Shown here piece by piece: positions 52,622-61,076 of a DNA stretch of 64,000 nucleotides. The stretch comes from Streptomyces pacificus (GTDB lineage Bacteria; Actinomycetota; Actinomycetes; Streptomycetales; Streptomycetaceae): NCBI RefSeq assembly GCF_011766325.1, contig NZ_BLLG01000006.1, positions 186,001 through 250,000 of the forward strand, read 5' to 3'. The first letter of the stretch is position 1. Each line of letters opens with the position of its first letter. The notes beneath the pieces were generated by a model. It had not been told where the DNA came from and did not search any database. It worked only from the letters and a program-made list of their open reading frames with translations. Both the position numbers and the translations under genes were made by a program.

Positions 52622-53410
52622 TCAGCTGTGGAAAGCTGCCGGCTCGCCGCGGGTCACCGGCTGCTCGGCGTCGAGGCGCGCCCACACGACCAGCCGGTGG
52701 CTGCTGCCCCACTCGGGGTCGCAGGTGGTGAGGGTCAGATAGCGGCCCGGTCCGCCGAAGCCCGACTTCACGGGTACCGCGTCGACGACTCCCACATCGC
52801 CGGGCACGGTCCGGTACGGCTCGTTGCGTATCCGGTAGGTGAACCAGGTCGTGCCGTCGCCGAGGACGACGGCGTCCCCGGGGCGCAGCCGCGGGAAGTC
52901 CCTGAACGGATCCCCGTGGGTGCGGCGGTGGCCGGCGACCGAGAAGTTCCCCGTCGCGCCGAGCCGGGCGGTGCCCGCGTAGTGCCCGAGTCCCTTCCGC
53001 AGCGTCCCGGGGTCCGTGCCCTCGAGCACCGGCCAGGCCCAGTCCGCTCCGAAGCGCGGGATGTACATGATCGCGAACGGCCTGCCGCTCTCGTACGGCT
53101 TCCCGGTCCGCGGCGGGTGATCCGGCACGGCCGGCACTGAGGGCACCGGCGGCGGAGGCACCGCGGAGGGCACAGAGGGCACAGAGGGCACAGAGGGCGC
53201 GGCCGGCACAGAGGGCGCGGCCGGGGCTCCCGGCCGGGTCGCCGCCGGCAGCCGGGCCCACTCCTGCCTGAGCCGGACGACAGCGCCGTCCGCGGCGTCT
53301 TCGGCCACCACTCCGGTCCAGAACAGCGTGTACGCCGCGAACAGCACGATCACGGCGCCGATGGTGACGCAGATCTCGCTGAGTATCCGGACGATCAGTC
53401 GCACCGACAC
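52622..53410 (-). CDS. Class E sortase with Pro/Val/Ser repeat linker
   Basis: 262 aa from GTG 53410. Membrane anchor ([19 protein letters not shown]), a low-complexity linker built on VPS repeats (plus-strand GGCACAGAG units at 53160-53205), and the catalytic core: [14 protein letters not shown] (His), [20 protein letters not shown] (Cys, Arg). Third class E sortase of the locus. Confidence 0.9.
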   Translation of the reverse strand: MSVRLIVRILSEICVTIGAVIVLFAAYTLFWTGVVAEDAADGAVVRLRQEWARLPAATRPGAPAAPSVPAAPSVPSVPSVPSAVPPPPVPSVPAVPDHPPRTGKPYESGRPFAIMYIPRFGADWAWPVLEGTDPGTLRKGLGHYAGTARLGATGNFSVAGHRRTHGDPFRDFPRLRPGDAVVLGDGTTWFTYRIRNEPYRTVPGDVGVVDAVPVKSGFGGPGRYLTLTTCDPEWGSSHRLVVWARLDAEQPVTRGEPAAFHS

Positions 53411-53427
53411 GGGCCGGCCTCCGGGGG

Positions 53428-54195
53428 CTACTGCGCGGGCTTGGCGTAGTGCAGATCCACTGTGCCCGAGTAGCCGGGCAGAGTCACCGTCTCCCGCTCG
53501 TCGACTTTCCAGCCCAGCCCGTACGCCTTCACATACAGCTGGTAGTTCTGGATCGCGGGGGAGGCGGTCAGCGCCGCCTGGAGCCGGTCCGGGTCGCCGA
53601 CGGCCGTGACCTGGTACGGCGGCGAGTAGACCCGGCCCTGCAGGATCAGCGTGTTGCCCACGCAGCGCACGGCGCTGGTGGAGATCAGCCGCTGGTCCAT
53701 GACCTGGACGCCCTGGGCGCCGCCCTGCCAGAGGGCGTTGACCACGGCCTGCAGGTCCTGCTGGTGGATGACGAGGTCGTTGGCCTGGGGCTCCGGGTAG
53801 CCGGGTGCCGCCTGGGCGTTCGCAGGGGCATCATGGAGAGTGACGGAGACCGCCCGGCCGCTGAGCTTCTCGGTCCCCGCGGCCACCTCGAGGGCCCTGA
53901 GCCTGGCGTCCTCGGCCGCGGTGGAGCCGTCGTCGCGTCTGGCCAGTGCCTCGACATCCTCGCGGAGCGCCGAGGTGGACCGGTCGAGTTCGGCGTTCTC
54001 GTGGCCGCGCTGCTCGATCAGGTCGGAGAGCTTCAGCAGGGAGTCGTCGGTCCGGAGGTTGGTGCCCTTGGCCGTGTGGAAACTGGTGACGAAGATCATT
54101 CCGGCGAGCGCGAACACCGCAGCGGTCAGCAGGCGGACCGGTCGCCACCTCGGGTGGCCAACCGGCCCACCGCGGGGGTCGGTGGAATCGCTCAA
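53428..54195 (-). CDS. DUF881 protein
   Basis: 255 aa. One N-terminal membrane helix ([18 protein letters not shown]), a coiled coil ([30 protein letters not shown]), and the DUF881 domain with [32 protein letters not shown] and [17 protein letters not shown]881 proteins lie near crgA and pknB in most actinobacteria and are implicated in envelope/division biology; mechanism unknown. Confidence 0.92.
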   Translation of the reverse strand: MSDSTDPRGGPVGHPRWRPVRLLTAAVFALAGMIFVTSFHTAKGTNLRTDDSLLKLSDLIEQRGHENAELDRSTSALREDVEALARRDDGSTAAEDARLRALEVAAGTEKLSGRAVSVTLHDAPANAQAAPGYPEPQANDLVIHQQDLQAVVNALWQGGAQGVQVMDQRLISTSAVRCVGNTLILQGRVYSPPYQVTAVGDPDRLQAALTASPAIQNYQLYVKAYGLGWKVDERETVTLPGYSGTVDLHYAKPAQ

Positions 54196-54336
54196 CGTAC
54201 CCTTACCCTTCAGGCGCTGCGGAAGGACTACGCTAACGGACGCCCGGGGGAGGAACAGGTCCCCCCTCGTCCCCCGTCGGCGCCAGCCAGAGTTTCCCCT
54301 GCGCGGTCACGCAGCGCATCGACAGGAGAGTCCCTC

Positions 54337-54594
54337 GTGCCGAAGTCACGTATCCGCAAGAAGGCCGACTTCACGCCCCCGCCGTCCTCGAAGCAGGCGA
54401 CCAGTATCAAGCTGACCAACCGCAGCTGGGTTGCACCCGTGATGCTGGCGCTGTTCCTGATCGGACTGGCGTGGATCGTCGTCTTCTACGTCACCGACGG
54501 ATCGCTTCCCGTGAGGTCGCTCGGGAACTGGAACATCGTGGTCGGCTTCGGCTTCATCGCCGGCGGCTTCGCCGTCTCCACCCAGTGGAAGTAG
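54337..54594 (+). CDS. crgA: Cell division inhibitor CrgA
   Basis: 85 aa from GTG 54337. Basic N terminus ([15 protein letters not shown]), two transmembrane helices ([23 protein letters not shown] and [19 protein letters not shown]). CrgA interacts with FtsZ, FtsI and FtsQ and coordinates sporulation septation in Streptomyces. RBS GGAGAG. Confidence 0.97.
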   Translation: MPKSRIRKKADFTPPPSSKQATSIKLTNRSWVAPVMLALFLIGLAWIVVFYVTDGSLPVRSLGNWNIVVGFGFIAGGFAVSTQWK

Positions 54595-54663
54595 CGGCGG
54601 CCGGCTGCGGCGCCGGCGGAGGGGTCGCCGCCGCGTTCTGCCCCCGGGTCGCCCGCAGCCAAG

Positions 54664-54885
54664 TTATCCACAGCATCGTCCACAGATGAGGAAAAGGTCA
54701 GACGATCTGTGGATAACTCTCCGGCCGTTGACGCCGATGTGACCACTGAGGCCGTTCCAGCGACGACCACCCGCCGGGCACACCCCCTGCCCCTTCCGAA
54801 GAATCCCAGGTCTACCCAGGTCAGGGACAGGGGGCACAGCTGTTCCCCACACATTGCACAACCATCCGCCCTGCGCTGTGGACAA
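54664..54885. promoter_or_regulatory. Cluster of four DnaA-box-like sites
   Basis: TTATCCACA (54664), TCGTCCACA (54676), TGTGGATAA (54708) and TGTGGACAA (54877) in the crgA-rhomboid gap. The first and third belong to a 17-bp imperfect inverted repeat (GTTATCCACAG-C-ATCGTC). Confidence 0.55.
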
Positions 54886-54904
54886 CCGTGGGGAAATCTC
54901 ACGC

Positions 54905-55804
54905 TCAGGTGGGCAACGACTGGGTCCTCAGCACAATGGCCACCACGGATACCAGCAGGATGAGGGCGCAGACCCCGGCCTGCACCAGGGTCCGCCGCTC
55001 GCGAGGCGCATGCACCATGCCGAACGCGATCACCGTGCCGCCGACCAGTCCGCCGACGTGGGACTCCCAGGAGATGCCGGGCATGGTGAAGGTGAACAGC
55101 AGATTCAGCGCCAGCAGCGCAATCACCGGACGCAGGTCGTAGTCGAGCCTCCGCAGCAGCACGGCCGTGGCGCCGAGCAGCCCCCAGACCGCCCCTGAGG
55201 CGCCGAGCACGCCCTGGTTCGGCGCCGCCAGGAGGTAGACCAGCGCGCTCCCCGCAAGGCCGGAGAGCAGATACAGCGCGAGATAGCGCACCCGGCCGAG
55301 TGCCGCCTCGAGCGGACCGCCGAGCCACCAGAGCCCCAGCATGTTGAAGGCGATGTGCCAGATCTGCTGGTGCAGGAACACCGAGGTCAGCAGGCGGTAC
55401 CACTCGCCGTAGGCCACTCCCACCAGTTCCTGGAGCTGGGGGTCGAAGGCGCGCCCGATCAGAATCAGCTGCGCCGCGAGGGCCGGGGAGGCGAGCACCG
55501 CGAGGAACACCGCGGCGTTGAGAGCGAGCAGGATCTTGGTGACGAGGCGGGGGTCCCCCCGGGTGACCTCGGCCCCGGCGATCGTACGGGGACGGCTCGC
55601 GGACGGGGCGTGCCCGGTCCCCGAGCCCGTGCGCACGCACTCCGGGCACTGGAAACCGACGGACGCGCTGACCATGCACTCGGGGCAGATCGGCCGCTCG
55701 CACCGGGTGCAGCGGATACCGGTCTCCCGGCCCGGGTGCCGGTAGCAGCCCGGCAGCCCGTGTGCCGCCCGGGGCCGGTCCGGGCTTCCTGGCACCTGAT
55801 CCAT
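54905..55804 (-). CDS. Rhomboid intramembrane serine protease
   Basis: 299 aa. N-terminal zinc-binding region with CxxC pairs (CTRCERPICPEC, FQCPECV), then six to seven membrane helices. Active-site features: HIAFNMLGLWWLG (Asn), GASGAVWGLLG (Ser), and ESHVGGLVGG (His). It cleaves within membranes; substrate unknown. Zinc finger plus rhomboid is usual in actinobacteria. Confidence 0.92.
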   Translation of the reverse strand: MDQVPGSPDRPRAAHGLPGCYRHPGRETGIRCTRCERPICPECMVSASVGFQCPECVRTGSGTGHAPSASRPRTIAGAEVTRGDPRLVTKILLALNAAVFLAVLASPALAAQLILIGRAFDPQLQELVGVAYGEWYRLLTSVFLHQQIWHIAFNMLGLWWLGGPLEAALGRVRYLALYLLSGLAGSALVYLLAAPNQGVLGASGAVWGLLGATAVLLRRLDYDLRPVIALLALNLLFTFTMPGISWESHVGGLVGGTVIAFGMVHAPRERRTLVQAGVCALILLVSVVAIVLRTQSLPT

Positions 55805-55844
55805 GAGGTCCCCTCGTCTCCGCGCGGGCTCCCGCGCAATGCTT

Positions 55845-55875
55845 CGCCCCGCTCGTCTTACGGACGAGCGGGGCG
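55845..55875. terminator. Hairpin between cyclophilin and rhomboid genes
   Basis: Perfect 13-bp stem CGCCCCGCTCGTC with complement, 5-base loop; ends 59 bases past the cyclophilin stop on the reverse strand. Confidence 0.7.
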
Positions 55876-55934
55876 CAAAGGTTCCCGTACGGAACCCGGA
55901 CTCCGCTGACGATCTCCCAACGGCACCCGCGGGA

Positions 55935-56468
55935 TCAGCCCTGACGGGTCTCGATCACGACGGACTCGATCACCACGTCGTTGAGCGGCCGGTCGGTGCG
56001 CGGGTTGGTCGGCACCTCCGCGATGGCGTCCACGACCTTGCGGCTGGCCTTGTCCGTGACCTCGCCGAAGATGGTGTGCTTGCGGGTGAGCCAGGCGGTG
56101 GGGGCCACGGTGACGAAGAACTGCGAGCCGTTGGTGCCCGGGCCGGCGTTCGCCATAGCGAGCAGATAGGGCCGGTCGAAGGCCAGGTCCGGGTGGAACT
56201 CGTCGGCGAACTCGTAGCCCGGGCCGCCGGTGCCGTTGCCCAGCGGGTCGCCGCCCTGGATCATGAAACCGCTGATCACGCGGTGGAAGACGGTGCCGTC
56301 GTACAGCCTGTCCGCGGACTTCTTCCCGGTCGCCGGGTTGGTCCACTCCCGCCCACCCGTGGCGAGCTCGACGAAGTTCTTCACCGTCTTCGGCGCGTGG
56401 TTCGGCAGAAGCCGGATGTCGATGTCCCCGTGGTTGGTCTTCAGGGTGGCGTGGAGCTGCTCGGCCAC
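55935..56468 (-). CDS. Cyclophilin-type peptidyl-prolyl isomerase
   Basis: 177 aa from GTG 56468. Cyclophilin core: FHRVISGFMIQGGDPLGNGTGGPGY, DLAFDRPYLLAMANAGPGTNGSQFFVT and HTIFGEVTD. Cytoplasmic folding catalyst without a signal peptide. Confidence 0.95.
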   Translation of the reverse strand: MAEQLHATLKTNHGDIDIRLLPNHAPKTVKNFVELATGGREWTNPATGKKSADRLYDGTVFHRVISGFMIQGGDPLGNGTGGPGYEFADEFHPDLAFDRPYLLAMANAGPGTNGSQFFVTVAPTAWLTRKHTIFGEVTDKASRKVVDAIAEVPTNPRTDRPLNDVVIESVVIETRQG

Positions 56469-56679
56469 GATGTGCCTTCCGTAAGTCTTCTCTGACGTCC
56501 TCAGATCCTCCCATGGCAGGACCGCTGAGGGGGAAAATGACCCGGATGCCCGTCCCGCATGCCGAGGCGGCCGCCGGCGGGCATGATTTCGAGACGGGCG
56601 GCAAGGCGGACGGTGCCTTCGCCGGGGCGGCAGACAGACGCTCCGGACGCCCGCGAACGCCACCGAGGAGGAGGATCCC

Positions 56680-57426
56680 GTGACCCGCATGGACAGCGTG
56701 CGCGCCGCGACGGACACGACCAAGGAGAGCGTGCTGCACGCCGCGGACGTGGTGGCGCCATACGCCGGCACAGCGAGGGACCAGGCCGCGATCTACGCCC
56801 ACCAGGCTCGTGTCGTCCTCGAGCCCAAGGTGAGGAAGGCCGCGCGCCGGGCGCGCAGGCAGGCCCGGGTCCAGTACAGGTCCCATGTCGCACCGCATGT
56901 GCCGCCGCAGGTGGACGAAGCGGCGCACCGGGCCGCCGTCATGACCCGGAGTGCCGCACGCCAGGCGGCCTGCTACACGGCTCCGCGCCTCGAGCACGCC
57001 GTCGCGGTGGCCCAGCCCGTGGGGCAGGAGGCCGTCGCCCGGTCGGCGGCCGCCCTTGCCGCGCTGCGCGGTTCGGTCACGGCCGAGGACATCAGGAAGC
57101 TCGCGAGGAAGAACGAGCGGCGTGCGAAGTGCGGTCGCGCCGCGAAGGGCGCGGTGGTCGCCGGCGCCGTCGCCGCGGGGCTGTTCGCCGTGTGGAAGTG
57201 GTGGGACAGGCAGACCAACCCGGACTGGCTGGTGGAACCTCCCGCCGCGACCGAGGTCCCGAACCGGCCGCTGTCGTCGGTCGACGGGAGCGATCGATCG
57301 GAACTCGACCCGGACGTCCAGGCCAAGCAGGCGGAGAGCGAATCGGGCTCGGGGCCGGAGTCGGAGTCGGGGCCGGAGTCGGGATCAGGTTCCGGGTCCG
57401 GGTCGGACGGCGAGGACCGCCGCTGA
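56680..57426 (+). CDS. DUF5324 protein
   Basis: 248 aa from GTG 56680 (GGAGGAGGA upstream). Long helical, Ala/Arg-rich N-terminal part (DQAAIYAHQARVVLEPKVRKAARRARRQ), a short hydrophobic helix (GAVVAGAVAAGLFAVWKWW) and an acidic Ser/Gly/Glu repeat tail (SESGSGPESESGPESGSGSG). The layout is that of the streptomycete DUF5324 family; membrane association likely, function unknown. Confidence 0.78.
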   Translation: MTRMDSVRAATDTTKESVLHAADVVAPYAGTARDQAAIYAHQARVVLEPKVRKAARRARRQARVQYRSHVAPHVPPQVDEAAHRAAVMTRSAARQAACYTAPRLEHAVAVAQPVGQEAVARSAAALAALRGSVTAEDIRKLARKNERRAKCGRAAKGAVVAGAVAAGLFAVWKWWDRQTNPDWLVEPPAATEVPNRPLSSVDGSDRSELDPDVQAKQAESESGSGPESESGPESGSGSGSGSDGEDRR

Positions 57427-57740
57427 CGATCCGGCATGTCCGTCACCGGCGTTCCCGGGACGGATTGCCACCGGCCGTCCCGCGGGGCCCGCTGGGCCGT
57501 CCCCGGTCGTCGTCAGGCTCGCGTCGTCCCCGGTCGTCGCGCTCGCGCTCCCGGCCGGAGCCGACCGCGCGGGTGCCCCGTCGGCTGCGCCGTTTCCGGT
57601 CCGGTCGGCATTCCCCGGCCCGGTCCGACCGGGCGACCGGTGCGGCCACCGTACGCGGCGGTCCGGGTGACGGGCGCCGTCGCCGGCGGCGCGTGCCATC
57701 GGACAGCGGGTGCCGGGCGGGCCGAGCGGCTCCCGGCGCC
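57427..57740. other. Convergent gap without a gene
   Basis: Very high GC, with short CGTCGTC/CCCGGTCGTCG-like repeats; no gene or clear terminator recognised. Confidence 0.4.
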
Positions 57741-58202
57741 TCATGCCGACGCCGGAACGCGTTCCTCGTCCTCGGCGTACGAGGACGCCCGACGCGCTTC
57801 GGCCAGGTCGTCGAGGGTGGGCACCTTGCGGACCGCGGGGGAGGCGCCGTGGGCCTCGGCGCGGATCCGCTGCTTGATCGTCGGCGGTAGAGCGCGGTCG
57901 CGAGGGGTCCGCTGACGCACCACCTGGTGCCAGAAGCCCTGCATGGCGAGGCTCCCGTACGTCCCCGCGGCAACCGCCGGCGCCGGGGCCACCCCGGCGG
58001 GGGGCTCGTGCGCGACCGCGCTGCTGCCCGCGCTCCGCGCGCCGGGGACGGTGGGCTTGCGCTCCGCGGGCCCCTCCGGCTGGCGCGGGCCGGCCGACTG
58101 GGCTGCCGCCCTGGTGGAAGGGGTGAACCCGAGGAAGCCGAGCAGGGTGGCGATCAGGGAGAGGAAGGCGGTCCACAAAGAGGTGACCTTGACGGCGGCC
58201 AT
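57741..58202 (-). CDS. Small membrane protein, possibly DUF6344
   Basis: 153 aa. An N-terminal hydrophobic segment (VTSLWTAFLSLIATLLGFLGF) is followed by a disordered Ala/Pro linker and a polar C terminus with a conserved-looking QGFWHQVVRQRTPRDRALPPTI and VPTLDDLAEARRA. I associate it with DUF6344 but not firmly. Function unknown. Confidence 0.62.
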   Translation of the reverse strand: MAAVKVTSLWTAFLSLIATLLGFLGFTPSTRAAAQSAGPRQPEGPAERKPTVPGARSAGSSAVAHEPPAGVAPAPAVAAGTYGSLAMQGFWHQVVRQRTPRDRALPPTIKQRIRAEAHGASPAVRKVPTLDDLAEARRASSYAEDEERVPASA

Positions 58203-58577
58203 GGCTCCTCGCTTTCGGATTGGGCGTTTTACATACGTTCTTCATGATGTGGACGCACTCCGAAAATCGTGGGACCTCGGCACCGGGTCGGCGGATCTTC
58301 TGATGAACACCACCCGTGCGGCCTACGCCCCGTGAACCGCCACCACCCCCGACGACGCGCCTCGCGCCCCTTCCCGCCTGCGGAAACGGCCCCGTTCACG
58401 GGGGCGGGATGCGCCTAACCCGGCGGCGCCTCACCCGCAACCCGACACGGACCACCCCCACTGCTCCGGACGCGGACGCCGGGACCTCCGGCCCCCGCCG
58501 GATCCGCCATCGGGTCCGCCGCCGCGGCGCCGGAGCTACGGAGCTACGGAGCTACGGAGCGATGCGTCAGCGCCGGA
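58203..58577. other. Intergenic region with 8-bp tandem repeat
   Basis: No gene; it includes an AT-richer promoter-like stretch for the 57741 gene (TTTTACATACGTTCTT at 58227) and GGAGCTAC repeated three times plus a partial at 58532-58560. Confidence 0.6.
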
Positions 58578-61076
58578 TCACCCGGAGAGGGCGAGGACCA
58601 GGTAGACCACAAGGGCCATGAGGACGATCACCAGGAGCCCGACGATGGCGGGGCCCACCACATCGCCCTCCCAGAATCGCCATGCCGGGGCGGGGGGCGG
58701 GGCCGCCCTGAGGGACGGAGCGACGGGCGGCGACGGGCCCCCGGGACCGCCGTTCGCCGCGCGCTCCCGGCCCGGCGGGGGTACTTCCGGAGCCGTTCCG
58801 GCGGCGTACGGAGTCCCGCCCGCCGCCTCGTATCCGGCGGGCAGCGCGGGACACCCGGCCGATGGGGGCCCCGCGGCCTGCCCGGCAGGACGGCCGGTGC
58901 CCGAGGGGGCGCTCACCGCGCCGGGGTGCGCGGGGCGCGGTGCGGCGGGCTGCCCGGAAGCGCGCGGGGGCCGGGCGGACGGCGCTGGGGGCGCCGAGAC
59001 CGGGGCCGCCGGGGCCGCCGGCTGGCCCGGGTGGGCCGGGGCCGCCGAGTGGGCCGGGTGGGCCGGGGCCGCCGAGTGGGCCGGACCCGGGGTGGAGCCG
59101 TGGGCCGGTGTCGCGATGCGGCGGTCGGCGTCGCGGAGGAGTGCCTGCCAGAGGACGGGCGGCAGATCGGGGGTCTCCTCCGGCGGAGAGTCCAGCAGCA
59201 GGACTCCGAGCAGTTCGCCGAGCGACGACCACGGATTCCCTTCGATGCGCGCCGCGAGTGACCCCAGGGCTTCCCGCTGGCGGGGGTCGCGCGCCCGCGG
59301 GCCGACCACCAGCGAGAACAACTCGGCCGCCCGGGCCTCCCTCTGGCTTGCGGCGGCCGGTTCGCCCCGCCAGGAGCGGTCCGCCGGCTCGAGGTACAGC
59401 CCGCTGCGCAGCACCTCCGTGCAGAGCTCGTCGCCGGCCGCCGCGCCCAGGCGGCTCGTGCACAGCCGCTCGACGAGTTCGTCGAGCAGGTCGAAGACGG
59501 TGTCCATCGGGTGCGCGGGGCACCGTAGTTCGTCCAGCAGGTCCTCGTCGGCAGCGGCGGCGACCAGCTCGGCGGGCCCGGGGGTGCCGGGCAGGCCCAG
59601 GGCCTCGCAGAGCCGTTCACGCATCGGCGTGGCGGGCGGCCCGGACGGAGCGTGGCCCCACACCTGGCCCGCCTGCGCCCGGCAGGGCCCGTGGGTCCCC
59701 GCACGGCCCGCCGGCGCATCGGCCTGGACGTGGCCCGGCACCCGTCCGAGGCCGGACGGCGACTCCTGCGGCAGGTGCCGCGGCTGCCCCGAAGGCGGGG
59801 CCGACCCGTCGGAGGGTCCTTCGAACAGTCCGGAACGCTGCGGGCCCTGGGGCATCCTCTGCGCCCCATCCCGGTCACGGTCACGGTCACGGTCGCGGTG
59901 ATGGTCCCCGCCCCGACCCGCGGTCCGGACGGGGCGCGGCGGGCCGGGATCCCGTGCACCGCCGTCCACCGCAGGGAGCGCCTCCCGGTCCCGCCGTACT
60001 CCGTCCTCCCGCCGCCCGTCCCGATCCGAAGCCCCGACCGGCTGCCCGGCAGCCGGTTCCCGGAGGGCGCCTTGACGGGCCCTCGGAACCGCGGCAGGAC
60101 CCGGGGCCGGGGGGCCGGCGGGACGGGGCCCCTCCTCGAGGACGTCCCGGAGCAGCGCGAGCCGCTGCTCCCGGCCGAGCCGAGCCCCCCTGGGCAGCAG
60201 CCGGGCGAGGGCCGGGCCGGTCGCGTCCCGTGGCGAGGGCACCAGGAGCCCGGCCACCAGCCGGGCCGCGAGGTCGTGCTCCGGGCCCTCCGCACCCGTC
60301 CCCCGGCCCGCCGCCAGCCGGGCGAGCGGCCCGGCACCGCCGCCGTCGGGATCCCAGCGCGGCACACAGGTCAGCAGCAGCGGATGCGAGTCGACCGTGT
60401 CATGGGTGGCGAAGGTCCAGCGTGCCGGCAGCCAGTTCTGGAAGAGCATGAAGAGCCCCAGGTGGACCAGGGGCGCCGACTCGCGGTCCGGCCAGCCGGG
60501 CGGCCGGGAGCCGTCCACCAGGAGCGACACCCGGATACCCGGGTCCCGCAGCCACGCGGCCGCCACCAGCACCAGGGCCTGCTCCACCTCCGCCAACCGG
60601 CCCTCCATCCAGCTGAGACGGGGCAGCGCGAGGTTCCGCAGGCCGGCGACCGGCACCGGGCCCAGTCGGCCCGACACCTGCTCGGCCTGGGAACGCCCGC
60701 CCCAGCCCTGGTGGGCGAGACCCAGGCAGAGCCGGGTCTTGAGCACCCCGCCCGGTCCCACCAGCACATGGCTGACGGTCGACCGGCGGCCCACCGCGTC
60801 GGTGGTGGGCCACCGCTGGACCAGCATCACCTCGCCGTCCGGCCGGATCGTCCGCACCACGCTGGGGCGCGGCTCGTCCGAGCCCGTCATCCAGAGCAGG
60901 GAGCCCAGTTCGCGGCCGATCTCCTCGGCACGTTCGGCCGGGCAGGAGGACGCGACGGCCGTCATCCCCGTGCCCTGGCGTCCACGGTTGCCGCCCCACC
61001 GGAAGACCATCTGGTCCACCGGCGGATCCTCCGCCCCGCCGTGCAGCGGCCCGCGTTCCCCCCGGACGTCACTCAT
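58578..61076 (-). CDS. GAP1-like GTPase-associated protein
   Basis: 832 aa. The N-terminal ~300 residues (VDQMVFRWGGNRGRQGTGMTAVASSC, VSHVLVGPGGVLKTRLCLGL) have the style of GAP1-N, a domain of streptomycete GTPase-associated systems. A helical middle domain follows (AARLVAGLLVPSPRDATGP; WSSLGELLGVLLLDSPPEETPDLPPVLWQALLRDADRR). Pro/Ala repeats and a C-terminal membrane helix (GPAIVGLLVIVLMALVVYLVLAL) come last. Repeats include HHRDRDRDRDRD (59870s) and PAHSAAPAHP. It overlaps the GTPase gene by 8 bases (GATGAGTGACG). Confidence 0.6.
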   Translation of the reverse strand: MSDVRGERGPLHGGAEDPPVDQMVFRWGGNRGRQGTGMTAVASSCPAERAEEIGRELGSLLWMTGSDEPRPSVVRTIRPDGEVMLVQRWPTTDAVGRRSTVSHVLVGPGGVLKTRLCLGLAHQGWGGRSQAEQVSGRLGPVPVAGLRNLALPRLSWMEGRLAEVEQALVLVAAAWLRDPGIRVSLLVDGSRPPGWPDRESAPLVHLGLFMLFQNWLPARWTFATHDTVDSHPLLLTCVPRWDPDGGGAGPLARLAAGRGTGAEGPEHDLAARLVAGLLVPSPRDATGPALARLLPRGARLGREQRLALLRDVLEEGPRPAGPPAPGPAAVPRARQGALREPAAGQPVGASDRDGRREDGVRRDREALPAVDGGARDPGPPRPVRTAGRGGDHHRDRDRDRDRDGAQRMPQGPQRSGLFEGPSDGSAPPSGQPRHLPQESPSGLGRVPGHVQADAPAGRAGTHGPCRAQAGQVWGHAPSGPPATPMRERLCEALGLPGTPGPAELVAAAADEDLLDELRCPAHPMDTVFDLLDELVERLCTSRLGAAAGDELCTEVLRSGLYLEPADRSWRGEPAAASQREARAAELFSLVVGPRARDPRQREALGSLAARIEGNPWSSLGELLGVLLLDSPPEETPDLPPVLWQALLRDADRRIATPAHGSTPGPAHSAAPAHPAHSAAPAHPGQPAAPAAPVSAPPAPSARPPRASGQPAAPRPAHPGAVSAPSGTGRPAGQAAGPPSAGCPALPAGYEAAGGTPYAAGTAPEVPPPGRERAANGGPGGPSPPVAPSLRAAPPPAPAWRFWEGDVVGPAIVGLLVIVLMALVVYLVLALSG

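Noticed and set aside
53160..53220. GGCACAGAG repeats as a CRISPR-like array
   Set aside because: Adjacent units without spacers, encoding a Val-Pro-Ser linker in a sortase; ordinary coding repeats. No CRISPR array is visible in the window.
54600..54900. DnaA-box cluster as oriC itself
   Set aside because: Only four boxes and no dnaA or dnaN beside it; the Streptomyces origin has about twenty boxes between those genes.
59866..59910. CGGTCA tandem repeats as a regulatory satellite
   Set aside because: In frame within the GAP1-like gene and encoding an Arg-Asp repeat; explained as a coding microsatellite.
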